Positions 47,840-59,325 of a stretch of 64,000 bases of DNA are shown piece after piece. Position numbers and translations under genes: made by a program. The DNA is from Helicostylum pulchrum. Taxonomy: Eukaryota; Mucoromycota; Mucoromycetes; Mucorales; Mucoraceae. Positions within the stretch are counted from its first letter, which is position 1; each line of letters begins with the position of its first letter. The notes under the pieces are model-generated. The model was given only the letters and a program-made list of their open reading frames with translations. It was not told where the DNA came from and made no database searches. Location of the stretch: contig JAIXMO010000044.1 of NCBI GenBank assembly GCA_025677825.1, positions 124,001 to 188,000 on the forward strand, given 5' to 3'.

Positions 47840-49645
47840 TTAGTTTTTCTTTTTATTTACACCTTCTGCAATAGCAGTACTTTTTCTCTTGGTACCAGCA
47901 GCAGTAACAGCAGTAGCAGGGGCAAGTTCTTCTTCTTCAGTCTCAACTAAATAATTTTTAAGGTTGGTCAAATGATTGATCAATGCAAGTTCTTCTTCTT
48001 CAGTAGCGAAAGGACGTTCATCAGCGCCTTGAATTGTACAAGTAAGAGGATCTGTTTTAACTTCATCGTCGCCAGGGCTAGAATGATCACGATTTGCTTC
48101 CACAGTCCAACCACCTTCTTCTTCTTTACCTACTTTCCAAATTTGATAACCATAACCACAATCTTCTTCCAAGAATTGACGACGCTTTTCAGAGAATTGA
48201 ACTTCATGTGTATCATTGGTAACAAGTGTATAAAATCTAGAATAAAAACCTTTTTCGTTTCTCTTTTTTGCACGAAGAATACGACCTAATCTTTGTGCTT
48301 CTTGACGTCTAGAACCAAAATGAGAAGAAACTTGAATTAAGACAGTAGCAGCGGGTAAATCGAGAGAAGTATCACCAATACGAGATAAGAATAAAGTATT
48401 CACTTGTTTTGATTTTAATGATCTTCTTTTGGCAATTTCATTCCAACTCAATTCATCTTCATCTACCTTTGAAATATCAATTTGGAATCTAGATAATAAT
48501 TGACGGGCTTCTTCAATAGGTGTACCACCATAAATATAAGGTCTATTCATTTTTTCGGCATATAATTTAAGAGCATCAATATGATCACAATAAACTAATA
48601 CTTTATCACCTTTTGCTTCATGGTATTGGATTAATCGTTGACAGATTTGCATCTTTTTTGGATTTAAAATGGCCAATAAAGATTTTAAATGATGTCCGCT
48701 ACCTAACAAACCGTTTCCTTGTACTTGTACTTGTTCGTGTGTATTTTTAACTTTAGGTGTCATATCAGACTCAACTTGTGTACAAATGACTTTAGCAATA
48801 TACCCTTTATCAGCTAATTCTTTCCATTTTGCATGATATAAGGTAGGACCGACTAAAGTCTCTAAATCGCCAATACGTTCATCCTCACGTAACATGGTAG
48901 CTGTCAAACCTAATCTTACTTTTGCTTTAATCTTTAAAATAGCCTTTGCAAAATTATTTGCGGGAACACAATGTACCTCATCTAGAATGAGTAAACCCCA
49001 TTCAGTTTTATCAATAAAGGTACTCATCTTTTTAGAATCGGCAGTTCTGTGTTTGCTATCCACAAGCATGGTATAAGTAGTAAAGAGTACACCAGAGGGA
49101 CCATTAAATGGCCATTTTTTAGCTCCAGCAAACATACCTGTCTTGGAAGCCATCAAAGTAGTAAATCTAAGAAATTCTTTCGAGAACTGTTCCGCAGCAA
49201 TAATAGTAGAACATACGACAAGAATTGGTTTTTGAATAGACGCAGCAACAAGAATAGAGGTTAAAGTCTTACCGGCACCACAAGGTAATACAATAATACC
49301 AGATCGCGCAAAATGCTTTGAAGCATCTGAATCTGTCTTGTCTATAATGGCATTTACTGCTTCTTGTTGATAGGGTCGAATGTCAACACTGGAATGAAGA
49401 GGTAAATCAAGTTGGTTACAGGTTTTGTCTACATTAAAGAAATAGTTCGGTAAAACAGTGGTTTTTGAACGTGGTTTAGGTGCTGCAGGTGCTGGTTTAG
49501 GTTTTTTGGGCATTGGTTGAGGTCCATTCTTTTTAGCGGCACATGTTATAGGCTCATGTAACGTCTGCTCCTTTTTTAATTGAACAATGGATAAAAGATC
49601 GGTAAGTCTCTTTTGACGTTCATTATCAACCGTAGACAATACCAT
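47840..49645 (-). CDS. XPB/Ssl2-like superfamily 2 helicase, short form
   Basis: Single-exon gene of 601 residues. Helicase motifs follow XPB closely: IRPYQQEAV, Walker A LPCGAGKT, motif II LLILDEVHCVPA (DEVH box), motif III GLTATMLREDERIGDLETLVGP (contains the RED motif), motif V FLSRIGDTSLDLPAATVLIQ, and motif VI SSHFGSRRQEAQRLGRILRAKKR. Canonical fungal Ssl2 is about 800 residues or more. Here the N-terminal domains are missing and only about 95 residues precede the helicase core. A segment rich in Asp/Glu (SKVDEDELSWNEIAKRRSLK) is inserted before motif V. The next gene ends 198 bp upstream, so no lost N-terminal exon fits. It may be a paralogue or a shortened TFIIH helicase. Activity: ATP-dependent DNA unwinding or translocation, inferred. 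Confidence 0.88.
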   Translation of the reverse strand: MVLSTVDNERQKRLTDLLSIVQLKKEQTLHEPITCAAKKNGPQPMPKKPKPAPAAPKPRSKTTVLPNYFFNVDKTCNQLDLPLHSSVDIRPYQQEAVNAIIDKTDSDASKHFARSGIIVLPCGAGKTLTSILVAASIQKPILVVCSTIIAAEQFSKEFLRFTTLMASKTGMFAGAKKWPFNGPSGVLFTTYTMLVDSKHRTADSKKMSTFIDKTEWGLLILDEVHCVPANNFAKAILKIKAKVRLGLTATMLREDERIGDLETLVGPTLYHAKWKELADKGYIAKVICTQVESDMTPKVKNTHEQVQVQGNGLLGSGHHLKSLLAILNPKKMQICQRLIQYHEAKGDKVLVYCDHIDALKLYAEKMNRPYIYGGTPIEEARQLLSRFQIDISKVDEDELSWNEIAKRRSLKSKQVNTLFLSRIGDTSLDLPAATVLIQVSSHFGSRRQEAQRLGRILRAKKRNEKGFYSRFYTLVTNDTHEVQFSEKRRQFLEEDCGYGYQIWKVGKEEEGGWTVEANRDHSSPGDDEVKTDPLTCTIQGADERPFATEEEELALINHLTNLKNYLVETEEEELAPATAVTAAGTKRKSTAIAEGVNKKKN

Positions 49646-49842
49646 ATTTTTTTCTTTTGTTTTTTTTTGGGAAGAAAGAAAAAGAAAAAACTAGAAAAAT
49701 ATTTTTCGTTGGACCTGAACTTGAAAATACGTTTTGTTTTGCAGCCACACATAAACAGAGTAATGTTATTGAACTTAATGTTTGCGCGCACTAGCGAGTT
49801 ATAGATTTTTATTTTAAATGTCAAAAAAAAACAGTAGATTTT

Positions 49843-52800
49843 TTAAGCTTGTGTAGGGAAACAAGTAGGTCCGGAACGTCCTCCTCCATTGACCATTAAA
49901 ACACGTGAACCAAACTCAAATGGATCACTGTTATATGCAACAAAATCAGCTTTACCACCTTGCTTTAATACACCAGGTCCATGCGAATTAACAGGATCAA
50001 TCAATCCAAAGATCTCTGCTAAATTCCAAGTAACCAATCCAACAGCATCTAAACTTGACAAGTTGGGATTATGAGCTAAATTCCAACCTGCTTCCCAGAT
50101 CAAGTTACGTGCATCACCATTATCAACATCCGTACTACCTAATCCAACACGTACTTGATTCTTTAACAATACATCTAATACAGTGCTAGGCGTAATAGGA
50201 GGTCCAGTCAAACAAAATCTCGATTGCCATGTAGTAGGGAAACAACGTGCAGGCATCAATACCACAGGTACATCTAAACGATAAAGGTGTTCGGCAACTA
50301 AATGAGATTCAGCACCTCCCAAAATAACAAAATTCACTCGATAATTGTACTCTTTGCTAATCAATTGTTTGATTAATAAAATGGAGGCAATCTCATCTTT
50401 ATCGTCAACTTGTACTACAACTGGGATTTGTCCGCGTGCTGCTTTAGCAAATACGTTATGGCTAGGATCTTTCTTTATGTTATCAACCAACAAATCTCGA
50501 ATACTAGCAATTTGTTTAGATACAGTCATACTGGTGGAATGCTGAATTACAAAATTTAATGCAGCCTCTTCTTTTACCAAGGCATCTACAGTATCCAATA
50601 CAGTGTTTTCAACTCCTGTTCGGAACGCGACAGAGACACCGGCGAGTAAATCGGATGCAACCATTGGTTGTGAAACAGACGTTGTTACACCTATTTTATT
50701 TATTTTAGTAAATATTTTTCCACCCCCTTTTTTTTTGTTTTGTGCGATTACTTTACCTGCTTTATAAGCCTTTTGAAGATGCAACCCATTTAATTTAATT
50801 CCGTCCACGGCACGAACAATCTTTTTATGAATATCAGTATCAGAAATATCATTTTTAGCATAACCATCTTGAGTAGTCTCTTCTGCTTGAATTTCGGATA
50901 AACCAAGTGGTACACCCATAGATACAATGCCCTAAAAAATATATAAATACTAGTTCTATTATGGTGACATATTTCATTTCTTACGGGGATAACAACAGCA
51001 CCACCCATTTCAAAAATAGGACTAGATACAGGCCACTCAATATGATCACGATCACATTCAACACCTAAACAAGAGATCTGACCGTCTTTTACAACCATAT
51101 ATAACCCTTGACCGTATACTTTAGCATCCATAGTATCACTAGAATTCATATAAATCTGAGTAATATTTCTCAACACAAAAGAACCAACATCAGAAGAACA
51201 AGCGTCTCGGAAAGAACCTGGGTTATCCAATCCATGATCTTCCAAGTGCATTGTATTTTCAGAGAATGGAGGTAAATAATGTCTATCCTTTTCATGTTCG
51301 AATTCCTTTGTGGTTTCAGCTTTCATCAATTGTTTCAAGACTAAATCTTGTTCAGTTACAGTTTTGGTCCAAGAGACATCAAAGTTAAGTTGGGCACCGT
51401 CAATAATAACGTGCTTGGGTCGTGCGCCTAAGCGTAATGGGTGACGTTCCCAAATAACTAGATCGGCATCTTTTCCGATTTCGATGCTGCCAATACGATG
51501 ATCAAGTTTTAAGGATTTGGCTGGAACGCTTGTTAAGGCTTGAAGGGATTTATGTTCATCGAATCCGTAATGGTATGCTTTTTGAGCTTCGTGCATCAAA
51601 TCGCGCTAATTTATAATGTTTTTTAATTTTTTTTTGTAGCGCAATAAAATTAAAATATAAAAACTTACAGCATTTGTAACGGGATGATCACTTTTGAAAG
51701 CAACAGGAATACCTGCTTTATCAAGAATCTTTGGTGCATGTACATTTTGGTCCCAAGCTTCGGCCTAAAATTGTGTTAGTTGCGTGTGCGTGTGATATCC
51801 TATTATGTTTATTTGTTTTACCTTATAACCCCACATATCTATTTTTACACACCCAAAAAAAATCATTTTTAGTTACATAAAAAAAATATACACACAAGGT
51901 TAAATAATATACCTGCAAACGTAGCGACAGTAATATTGGTCTTTGCACGCTTAATGATTTCAGGTACCTGCCAAGCACTTAGGGCATGATGAAAGGCGGC
52001 AATTTCAAAATCGAATTCAAGAGAATGATGTACCATGGCTTCAATATCTTGAGGTAAATAACAATGGACATTTAAATTGACTTGTTTACGTAAAAGAGCT
52101 ACTAGACTTTCTAAATCTAAATCGTGAGGATAACTTTCACTTAATCTTGTTGCAGATTCGTCTTGTTGACTCGTAGGGAAAGCTCTTTTGATCCGAGCAG
52201 CGGCGTCACACCAATCGTCTTGCTTTCTTAACAAGTTTTGTGCTTCTTCAAATCTACGGCGAAATAAGTAATTTTCACCAAGACCTATATATATTACTTA
52301 GTCATTTTTTTCTTAAAAAATATGAATTAATATATTATTTACGTGTCATGGGCATTTGGCTTAATTCACCACCATAATATCCTTTAGGATTTTCACCACA
52401 AGCCATTTTCATGTACCGCCAAACGACCTCCTGATCTTCATCCGAAACACCAGCGCCAATCAACATTTCTTGATTTGATAATGTGGATGTAGGACGAAGC
52501 TTGATAACAGCAGCTTCACCACCCATTAAATTACCAGAACCAGGAAGAATAAGAGATGTTGTAATACCACCACTTGCTACAATTTTTAATCCTGGATCAG
52601 TTGGACTAATTGCATCAATGACACGAACCTAAAAAAGATAGAGAAATAGAGAGAGAGAGAGAGAGATTATTAATGATAAGAATAAATATTATACAGGAGA
52701 GAAAAATATTACATAAGGAGTGGTAGGAGAAGTCATTTCATTTGTATCGTCACCTGCGTTTAATCCACCCAAGCTATCTACGGTCATATGTGAATGCATA

Positions 52801-53303
52801 TCAACAATACCAGGTGTAACTACACGTCCTGCAGCATTTAAAACACGAACATGTTTATCGACCTTGATATTCTTGCCAATAGCAGCAATCAAACCGTCTT
52901 TTAAGTAAATATCGCCATCCAAGTATTTATCTCCAAGCCAAATATGAGCGTTTTGTACAAGTAAATCAGTAGCATCGGGAGCCTTACGTGGGTTACGGTG
53001 TCTGGTACGGGTTGCATTGGTCTCGGTTTCAGCTCTTTCTAAATTAAATTGGCAGCTTTGAATACCTTGTTCAAATGATGAAAATGATATACCAGGCGTA
53101 ATCACTTTATTGGACTCGTGCCAAAGTGCGGTCGGGTTTACTTGAATGGTAGGTAAATGGTTGGAAAGGTAAATACAACTGAAACCAAAGAAGGCAACAG
53201 CTGATCCAAGCATAATAAAACGACCCTTTTGAGCGGGCTTACGGCGAGTGTCATGACCTAGTAAAGGTTGAGACCTGGAATCTTGTTTAAAGATGCCAGA
53301 CAT
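49843..53303 (-). CDS. membrane-anchored amidohydrolase superfamily protein (CE9-like annotation class)
   Basis: Multi-exon gene (about eight exons; roughly 1,000 residues). Residues about 29-49 are a hydrophobic anchor near the N-terminus (FIMLGSAVAFFGFSCIYL), with Arg/Lys before it, so a type II orientation is likely. The first amidohydrolase half has the metal motif VDMHSHM (HxH), later NVHCYLP, AAFHHALS and AFKSDHPVTN, the His/Asp set of the active site. A second similar half (from about 51600 to 49843) has GSIEIGKDADLVIWERHP and KQGGKADFVAYNSDPFEF, but no HxH equivalent where expected (GVPLGLSEIQ). The composite domain occurs in fungal proteins named carbohydrate esterase family 9. Substrate unknown. 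Introns lie near 52709-52629, 52345-52287, 51913-51822, 51761-51670, 51604 and 50990-50935. Confidence 0.82.
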
Positions 53304-54212
53304 TGTAGCTTAAAAGAAAAAAAGAAAAGAAAGATAAAAAAAAAGGGGGAGACGGGGGGAATTGAAAAACGCCGTACACTTTATTATAAAAGGAACTTTT
53401 TGATAAATAGAGAGAGATCAGGTCGTACAAGTGTATGCACTATTAGTTTCTTTTTTTTTAGAAGATTATAAACTATAACTACTTCTTGTTTTAAACGTGT
53501 GTTTGGTTTTATTGTTACGCGATAAAAACTAGTGCCTTTTACTACAATGTGTTCGTAAGCTTTAGTTCCTGGGAAAGTTTAATACATAAACCTTGTGATA
53601 AAGGCTTATCTTACTTTTAAGGGATTTTATCTTCCTTTATAAAAACTATTTTAATCATATCATTGGCAACTACCTCAATTGAGATGTTCTCTTTATTTCT
53701 TAATGAAAAGAAAATAACACTTGTTGACTATGTGAAGGTAAAACGTATTTTGTTTCTCCGTCATGTGCGAAAAAAAAGGGATCACCCTTTACGATTAAAC
53801 GGGTAAGTGTACTTTCAAGTACTACATAATTTGATAAAACTGGGAAAAAAAAACTTATACAAATTCGCTTTATGCTTCTCGTGAAGCTGACTTTTTTTTT
53901 GCAATGAATTTTGTTTGTGAGTATCTAGATCAGGGCCGTCTCCCATGTCTCTTGGTTCAATTGTACCCAGTACGAACATTTAACTGTAGTGAAGGACACG
54001 AACTTAGTTTGGTCAAGCATCAAAACCACGAATTCGGCCCAGTCAAATTTTCAAGCACTGTTGTGTGTTTGTAATGCGAGAGAGAAAAAAAAAAGTGACG
54101 GGCTTGTGACTTGCACTCTATCGAAAACAAAACCCACTTTGAAAGTTTTTTTTTATACACATTTTATCTTTTTTTTTATTTGTTTTGAATCAACAGACGA
54201 TTAAAAAAAAAT
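53304..54212. promoter_or_regulatory. divergent intergenic region (amidohydrolase / Mtr4)
   Basis: 909 bp separating two divergent starts. Pyrimidine runs sit close to each start. No ORF with support was seen. Confidence 0.4.
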
Positions 54213-57200
54213 ATGTTTGAAGCAGAGACTGATTCACTTTTTCAAGTGTTTAGCGGAGAGGCACCTACCGATAACTTTGACGATGTGGTGGATGAATCTT
54301 TTTCTAGTGACGATGAAAAGCCCATGATTACAAAACGTCAAGGTTCAGAAGGTTTAGAAGCTACCACTAAAAAACAAAAAGTTGCAACCGAACCTACCTC
54401 AAGAGCAAGAGACGAGATTTCTGCACCTGTTGTAGCTGATACATTTGAAGAAGAGACATCAAGAGCAGTAGCCAATATCGCTGGTCTTCAAGCAACTACT
54501 TCTGAAGAAGGAGATAAACTTGTATTGAGTCATCAAGTCAGACATCAAGTTGCAGTACCACCTAATTACCCTTACGTACCTATTTCTAAACATGTTCCTC
54601 CTGCTGACCCCGCTCGTGTTTACCCATTCACTTTGGATCCTTTTCAAAGAGTAGCCGTTTCTTCTATTGAACGTAACGAATCTGTATTAGTTTCTGCACA
54701 TACTTCAGCTGGTAAGACTGTAGTTGCTGAATATGCTATTGCTCAATGTTTAAGAAACAAGCAACGTGTTATTTATACTTCTCCTATCAAGGTAAGAAAT
54801 ACTGGCATAACAAAAAGATATGACCGTAATAACTTATTTATTTATTTTTTTAAAAAAGGCTTTATCCAACCAAAAATATCGTGAATTTACAGAAGAGTTT
54901 GGTGATGTTGGTTTGATGACAGGTGATGTTACAATTAACCCTCAAGCTTCTTGTCTTGTAATGACAACTGAGATTTTAAGATCCATGTTATACCGTGGTT
55001 CAGAAATTATGCGTGAAGTTGCTTGGGTAGTATTTGATGAAATTCATTATATGAGAGATTCAGAGCGTGGTGTAGTTTGGGAAGAATCGATCATTTTACT
55101 CCCTGACGCAGTTCGATTTGTGTTTTTATCAGCTACTATTCCTAACGCAATGGAATTTGCTGAATGGATTTGTAAGATTCATAAACAACCTTGTCATATT
55201 GTTTATACCGATTTCCGTCCTACACCCCTTCAACATTACTTATTTCCTGCTGGTGGAGATGGTATTCATTTGGTTGTGGATGAAAAGAGTAGATTCAGAG
55301 AAGATAATTTCCAAAGATCAATTGCAGCTTTAAGTGAAAGTAAAGGTGACGATCCTTCAGCTATGCGTAGTAGAGGAGCAAAGAAGGGTCAAACGAACAA
55401 GGGTGGTAAGAATGACGGACCTTCCGATATCTATAGAATTATCAAAATGGTGATGATGAAGAATTATCATCCTGTTATTGTTTTCAGTTTCTCCAAGAAA
55501 GAGTGTGAGTCCAATGCCCTTCAAATGTCAAAATTAGACTTTAACGATGGTAAGTTTTTTTTTCTAAAAAAAAACCAAGTATACAATTCTGGTATTAATA
55601 CCGTGTAAAAAAATATAGAAAGTGAGCGTGATATGGTATCTCAAGTATTCACCAACGCTATTTCTTCATTAAGTGAAGATGATCGTCAACTTTCACAAAT
55701 TCAACAACTTTTACCTTTATTACGTCGTGGTATCGGAGTACATCATGGTGGTCTTTTACCTATTATGAAGGAAACTATTGAGGTTCTTTTCCAAGAAGGT
55801 TTATTAAAGGTCTTGTTTGCTACCGAAACTTTCTCTATTGGATTAAACATGCCTGCCAAGACAGTTGTGTTTACCAGTGTACGTAAGTTTGATGGTAAAT
55901 CCATGCGTTGGGTATCTTCTGGTGAATATATTCAAATGTCTGGTCGTGCTGGTCGTCGTGGTCTTGATGAACGTGGTGTTGTTATTATGATGATTGATGA
56001 AAAGATGGAACCTGCTGTTGCAAAAGATATGGTCAAAGGTGAATCTGATCGTATGAACTCTGCTTTCCATTTAAGTTACAACATGATTTTGAATTTGTTG
56101 CGTGTAGAAGGTGTTAGTCCCGAATACATGCTGGAAAAATGTTTCTATACCTTTCAAAACGATGCTAATATTCCTCAATATGAAAAAGAATTGGCTCAAT
56201 TGGAACAAGAAAGAGATGTTATCGTAGTTGAGAGAGAGGAAGAAATTGCTGGTTATTATGAAATCCGTAAACAAATCGATACTTATACACAAGATGTTCG
56301 TGATGTCATGAACCATCCTACTTATTGTTTACCGTTTTTACAACCTGGCCGTTTAGCTCGTATTAAATATGATAATATGGACTTTGATTGGGGTGTTGTT
56401 GTAAATTATAGTAGAGTAAATAGAGGTAAAAAAGATGTTGATGCTGAACCTGTATACGTTCTTGACGTTCTCTTGGTCTGCTCCAACGACAGTTCTGCTT
56501 CCAAGGACGCAGCTGGAAATACTGTTGGTATCAAGCCTGCTACCGATAGTAAAGATGCTCAATTATTGACTGTTCCTGTTTCACTTAATGCTATTGAAGT
56601 CATGAGTCATATTCGTCTTAACCTTCCTTCTAACCTCCGTAACAAGGACTCGCTCAAGGCCATTCTTAAATCAATCAATGAAGTCAAGAAGAGATTTCCT
56701 GATAATATTCCTTTGTTAGATCCTATCACAAACATGGGTATTAAGGATCCTGCTTTCCAAAAATTAGTGTCTAAAATTACTGTATTGGAAAAGACATTGC
56801 TTGCTCATCCTTTAGCTCAATCTCCAGACCTTCCTACTTTATATAACCAATATACTAGTAAAATGGAAGCAACAAATAAGATTAAAGCACTAAAGAAAAG
56901 AATTACAGATGCTCAATCTATTGTACAATTGGATGAACTCAAGAATAGAAAACGTGTTATGCGAAGGTACGTCACAATATGTATGTTTGTATATAAAGAG
57001 TGAATACTAATATATATATATATATATTTTTTTTAATAGACTCGGCTTTACTACTTCTTCAGATGTTGTCGAAATGAAGGGTCGTGTTGCATGTGAAATC
57101 AGTACGGGTGATGAATTATTATTAACTGAAATGATGTTCCAAGGTGTATTTAACGATTTATCAGTGGATCAAGCCGTAGCACTTTTGAGTTGTTTTGTAT

Positions 57201-57589
57201 TTGATGAAAAGGTAGAAGCCAAAGCTAAACTTCAAGAAGAACTTTCAGCACCGCTTCGATTAATGCAAGAAACCGCACGTCGTATCGTTAAAGTATCTAA
57301 CGAATGTAAAATGAATATGGAAGAGCAAGCTTATGTTGATAAATTTAAGCCAGAATTAATGGATGTTGTATTTGCTTGGTGTCAAGGTGCTAAATTTTAT
57401 CAAATCTGTAAAATGACCGAAGTTTATGAAGGTTCTCTTATTCGTATCTTTAGGCGTCTTGAAGAACTTTTAAGACAAATGTGTTCTGCTGCAAAGAGTA
57501 TCGGTAATTCTGAATTAGAAAACAAGTTTTCTGAGGGTATCAACAGAATTCACAGAGATATTATTTTCGCTGCTTCTCTTTACTTGTAA
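54213..57589 (+). CDS. MTR4: Mtr4/Dob1 RNA helicase (exosome cofactor)
   Basis: Ski2-like DExH helicase that feeds RNA to the nuclear exosome. Four exons (54213-54791, 54859-55549, 55619-56966, 57040-57589) encode 1,055 residues, the usual Mtr4 length. The N-terminal 120 residues are acidic and disordered. Motifs: Q-region [13 protein letters not shown], Walker [10 protein letters not shown], motif Ib [24 protein letters not shown] box [11 protein letters not shown], motif III SATIPN, motif [17 protein letters not shown]. It then continues into the arch (KOW) region with [15 protein letters not shown] and VLDVLL, and ends with the DSHCT domain ([38 protein letters not shown]). The arch is what distinguishes Mtr4/Ski2 from other helicases. 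Ski2 itself is less likely given the start and spacing. Confidence 0.95.
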
Positions 57590-58151
57590 TTTTCCTTTTT
57601 TTTTCTTTCTATATATATTTCCCCCTCTTTCATCTTTTTTTTTTTTTTTTTTTTTTTCAAAAGCATTTTATTTATAATATTATTTTAAAAAAAAAGGTTG
57701 TTAAGTTTAACGCCATGTTCATCTGAAATACATACTAGATATTTAAATACAAAGGTTGATTTATGATATATTTTTCTAGCTTGTGATATTTTGAACGAAA
57801 TATACATTTTTTTGGTTTCTTTTTTATGAAGCGCCCTGTATTGTACCCACTGCTAGATGTTAGTGTCGGTTTCATTATCTAACTAAGCTATCGTGCCCTT
57901 ATCAAATTGGTAAAGAACAATAATACGACAGATTCTGTTTTTGGTAGTTGTTGTCGATACAAAGCCATACAAGGGTTCACTAATTTATAAACCGGTTCAT
58001 TGTGTTAACATTTCTTTTTATTCGTTTTTTATCCCTCCTAATTGGATTTGTAAAAACGAAAAAATATATCAGAAAAAAATTATATAAAAGACCCCTTCTT
58101 TTTTTTCTCTTTTAAAATAACTTTCCTTATATTATTTTTTTTCAGCATAAA
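57590..58151. other. intergenic; TATA box before the next gene
   Basis: Contains a T/C tract of about 40 bp after the Mtr4 stop and TATAAAAG at 58083-58090, about 65 bp upstream of the next start. No coding region seen. Confidence 0.5.
58083..58090 (+). promoter_or_regulatory. TATA box of the zinc-finger gene
   Basis: TATAAAAG about 65 bp upstream of the ATG at 58152, then pyrimidine-rich DNA. Confidence 0.5.
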
Positions 58152-58871
58152 ATGTATAGAACAAGAAGTCGATCCGGTTTTAAACCTAAAGCTTACGTAG
58201 TCGATAAAACGGACGAAAAGGTGGGTAAAGACCTGATTGCTTTGAATCACGGCTGTTATATTTGCGGTAACGTTTATAGCTCTGCTGGTTACGTCCTCGA
58301 TCATATTTACAATACTCATGGGTTCGATATTCCTGCTCGAATGCCTAGTGTAAGAAGACCCCAAGATAGACAGTATGATTATGTTATCAGTAGAGATACA
58401 GAAGAGTTTGACGAAGAGCACTACGCTTGTCCAAGTTGCTGGTTCCATTGTCCAATGGACGAACTCGAAGTATTTCACACTCATACGGTCGAAGAACATG
58501 ATCCTGTACGTATTCGTGCAGAATCTGAAGACGAAAACGGTATGGGTACCAGCAACCGTCGTAGACGTCCTTCTAGTCGTCCAAGTAGTCGTCAAAGCAA
58601 CCGTCCTCGTAGTCGTCAAAGTATTCGTCGTCCAAGCAGTCGTACAAGCAATCGTCCAAGCAGTCGTCCTAGCAGCCGTCAAGGTCATACTTCCGGTGAA
58701 ATTGAAGATCCTGTCAATCGTCCCAACAGTCGACAAGGTCATGTTTCCGGTGAGCGTGAAGGCGAAGATGATCGTGAACGTGTCCCTACCGTTAGTGACG
58801 ACGGTAAAAAAGAGATATCTAAAAAGATGGATGAATTGAAAGACCTCTTTCTTACCTTATTCAGGAATTAA
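58152..58871 (+). CDS. small zinc-finger protein with Arg/Ser-rich repeats
   Basis: Single-exon gene, 239 residues. The first zinc-binding unit is CYICGNVYSSAGYVLDHIYN followed by TH (C-x2-C-x12-H-x4-H). The second is CPSCWFHC with later HTHTVEEH, a degenerate C2H2. Residues about 137-190 carry tandem R-P-S-S-R and S-R-Q/P units (RPSSRPSSRQSNRPRSRQ), followed by acidic residues and a short amphipathic C-terminal helix (KKMDELKDLFLTLF). The pattern suggests a nucleic-acid-associated nuclear protein, and the RS-rich block could be a phosphorylation target. I do not recognise a named family. No introns were needed. Confidence 0.8.
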   Translation: MYRTRSRSGFKPKAYVVDKTDEKVGKDLIALNHGCYICGNVYSSAGYVLDHIYNTHGFDIPARMPSVRRPQDRQYDYVISRDTEEFDEEHYACPSCWFHCPMDELEVFHTHTVEEHDPVRIRAESEDENGMGTSNRRRRPSSRPSSRQSNRPRSRQSIRRPSSRTSNRPSSRPSSRQGHTSGEIEDPVNRPNSRQGHVSGEREGEDDRERVPTVSDDGKKEISKKMDELKDLFLTLFRN

Positions 58872-59325
58872 AATCACCTTTCTGTTATCAATTCACTGTT
58901 AAAATCTTATTAATAAATAGCTACTTTAAAAAAGAAAATTTACCTAAATGTCTAACAGTAACAACATTTTTACTTTTTGGCCAAAATATAACTCTTGTGA
59001 ATACTTTTTTCTAAGAATGTCATAAGCATTTAGAGTATGAGTGATTTACCAAATGTTTCAAGAAGGTGGAGGTAGTAATATTTATGATAATTGTATATAC
59101 TTGTCACCTTTTTATCAGGCCTATATATATCATCTTTTTTTTTTAGCTGTGCCAGTCTTTAATATTTCTATTTTTAGACCGTTTATTTTCTTATGATAAA
59201 GTACTGTCGTCGCGAACAGATAATGTTCGCTTCAAGCTACGCCCTCTTTTATTGTCACAATCTCTTATCCTCTGTTTTCCGACTATCTAGATGCTTATTA
59301 CACACGGACAAACTATATGCATGTT
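58872..59325. other. intergenic, no gene seen
   Basis: AT-rich. AATAAATAG near 58912 is a plausible poly(A) signal. No coding support. Confidence 0.5.

Noticed and set aside
58080..58742. Minus-strand ORF of 220 codons over the zinc-finger gene
   Set aside because: Thr/Val-rich mirror of the Arg/Ser repeats; the sense frame has zinc-binding cysteines, a TATA box and a good start.
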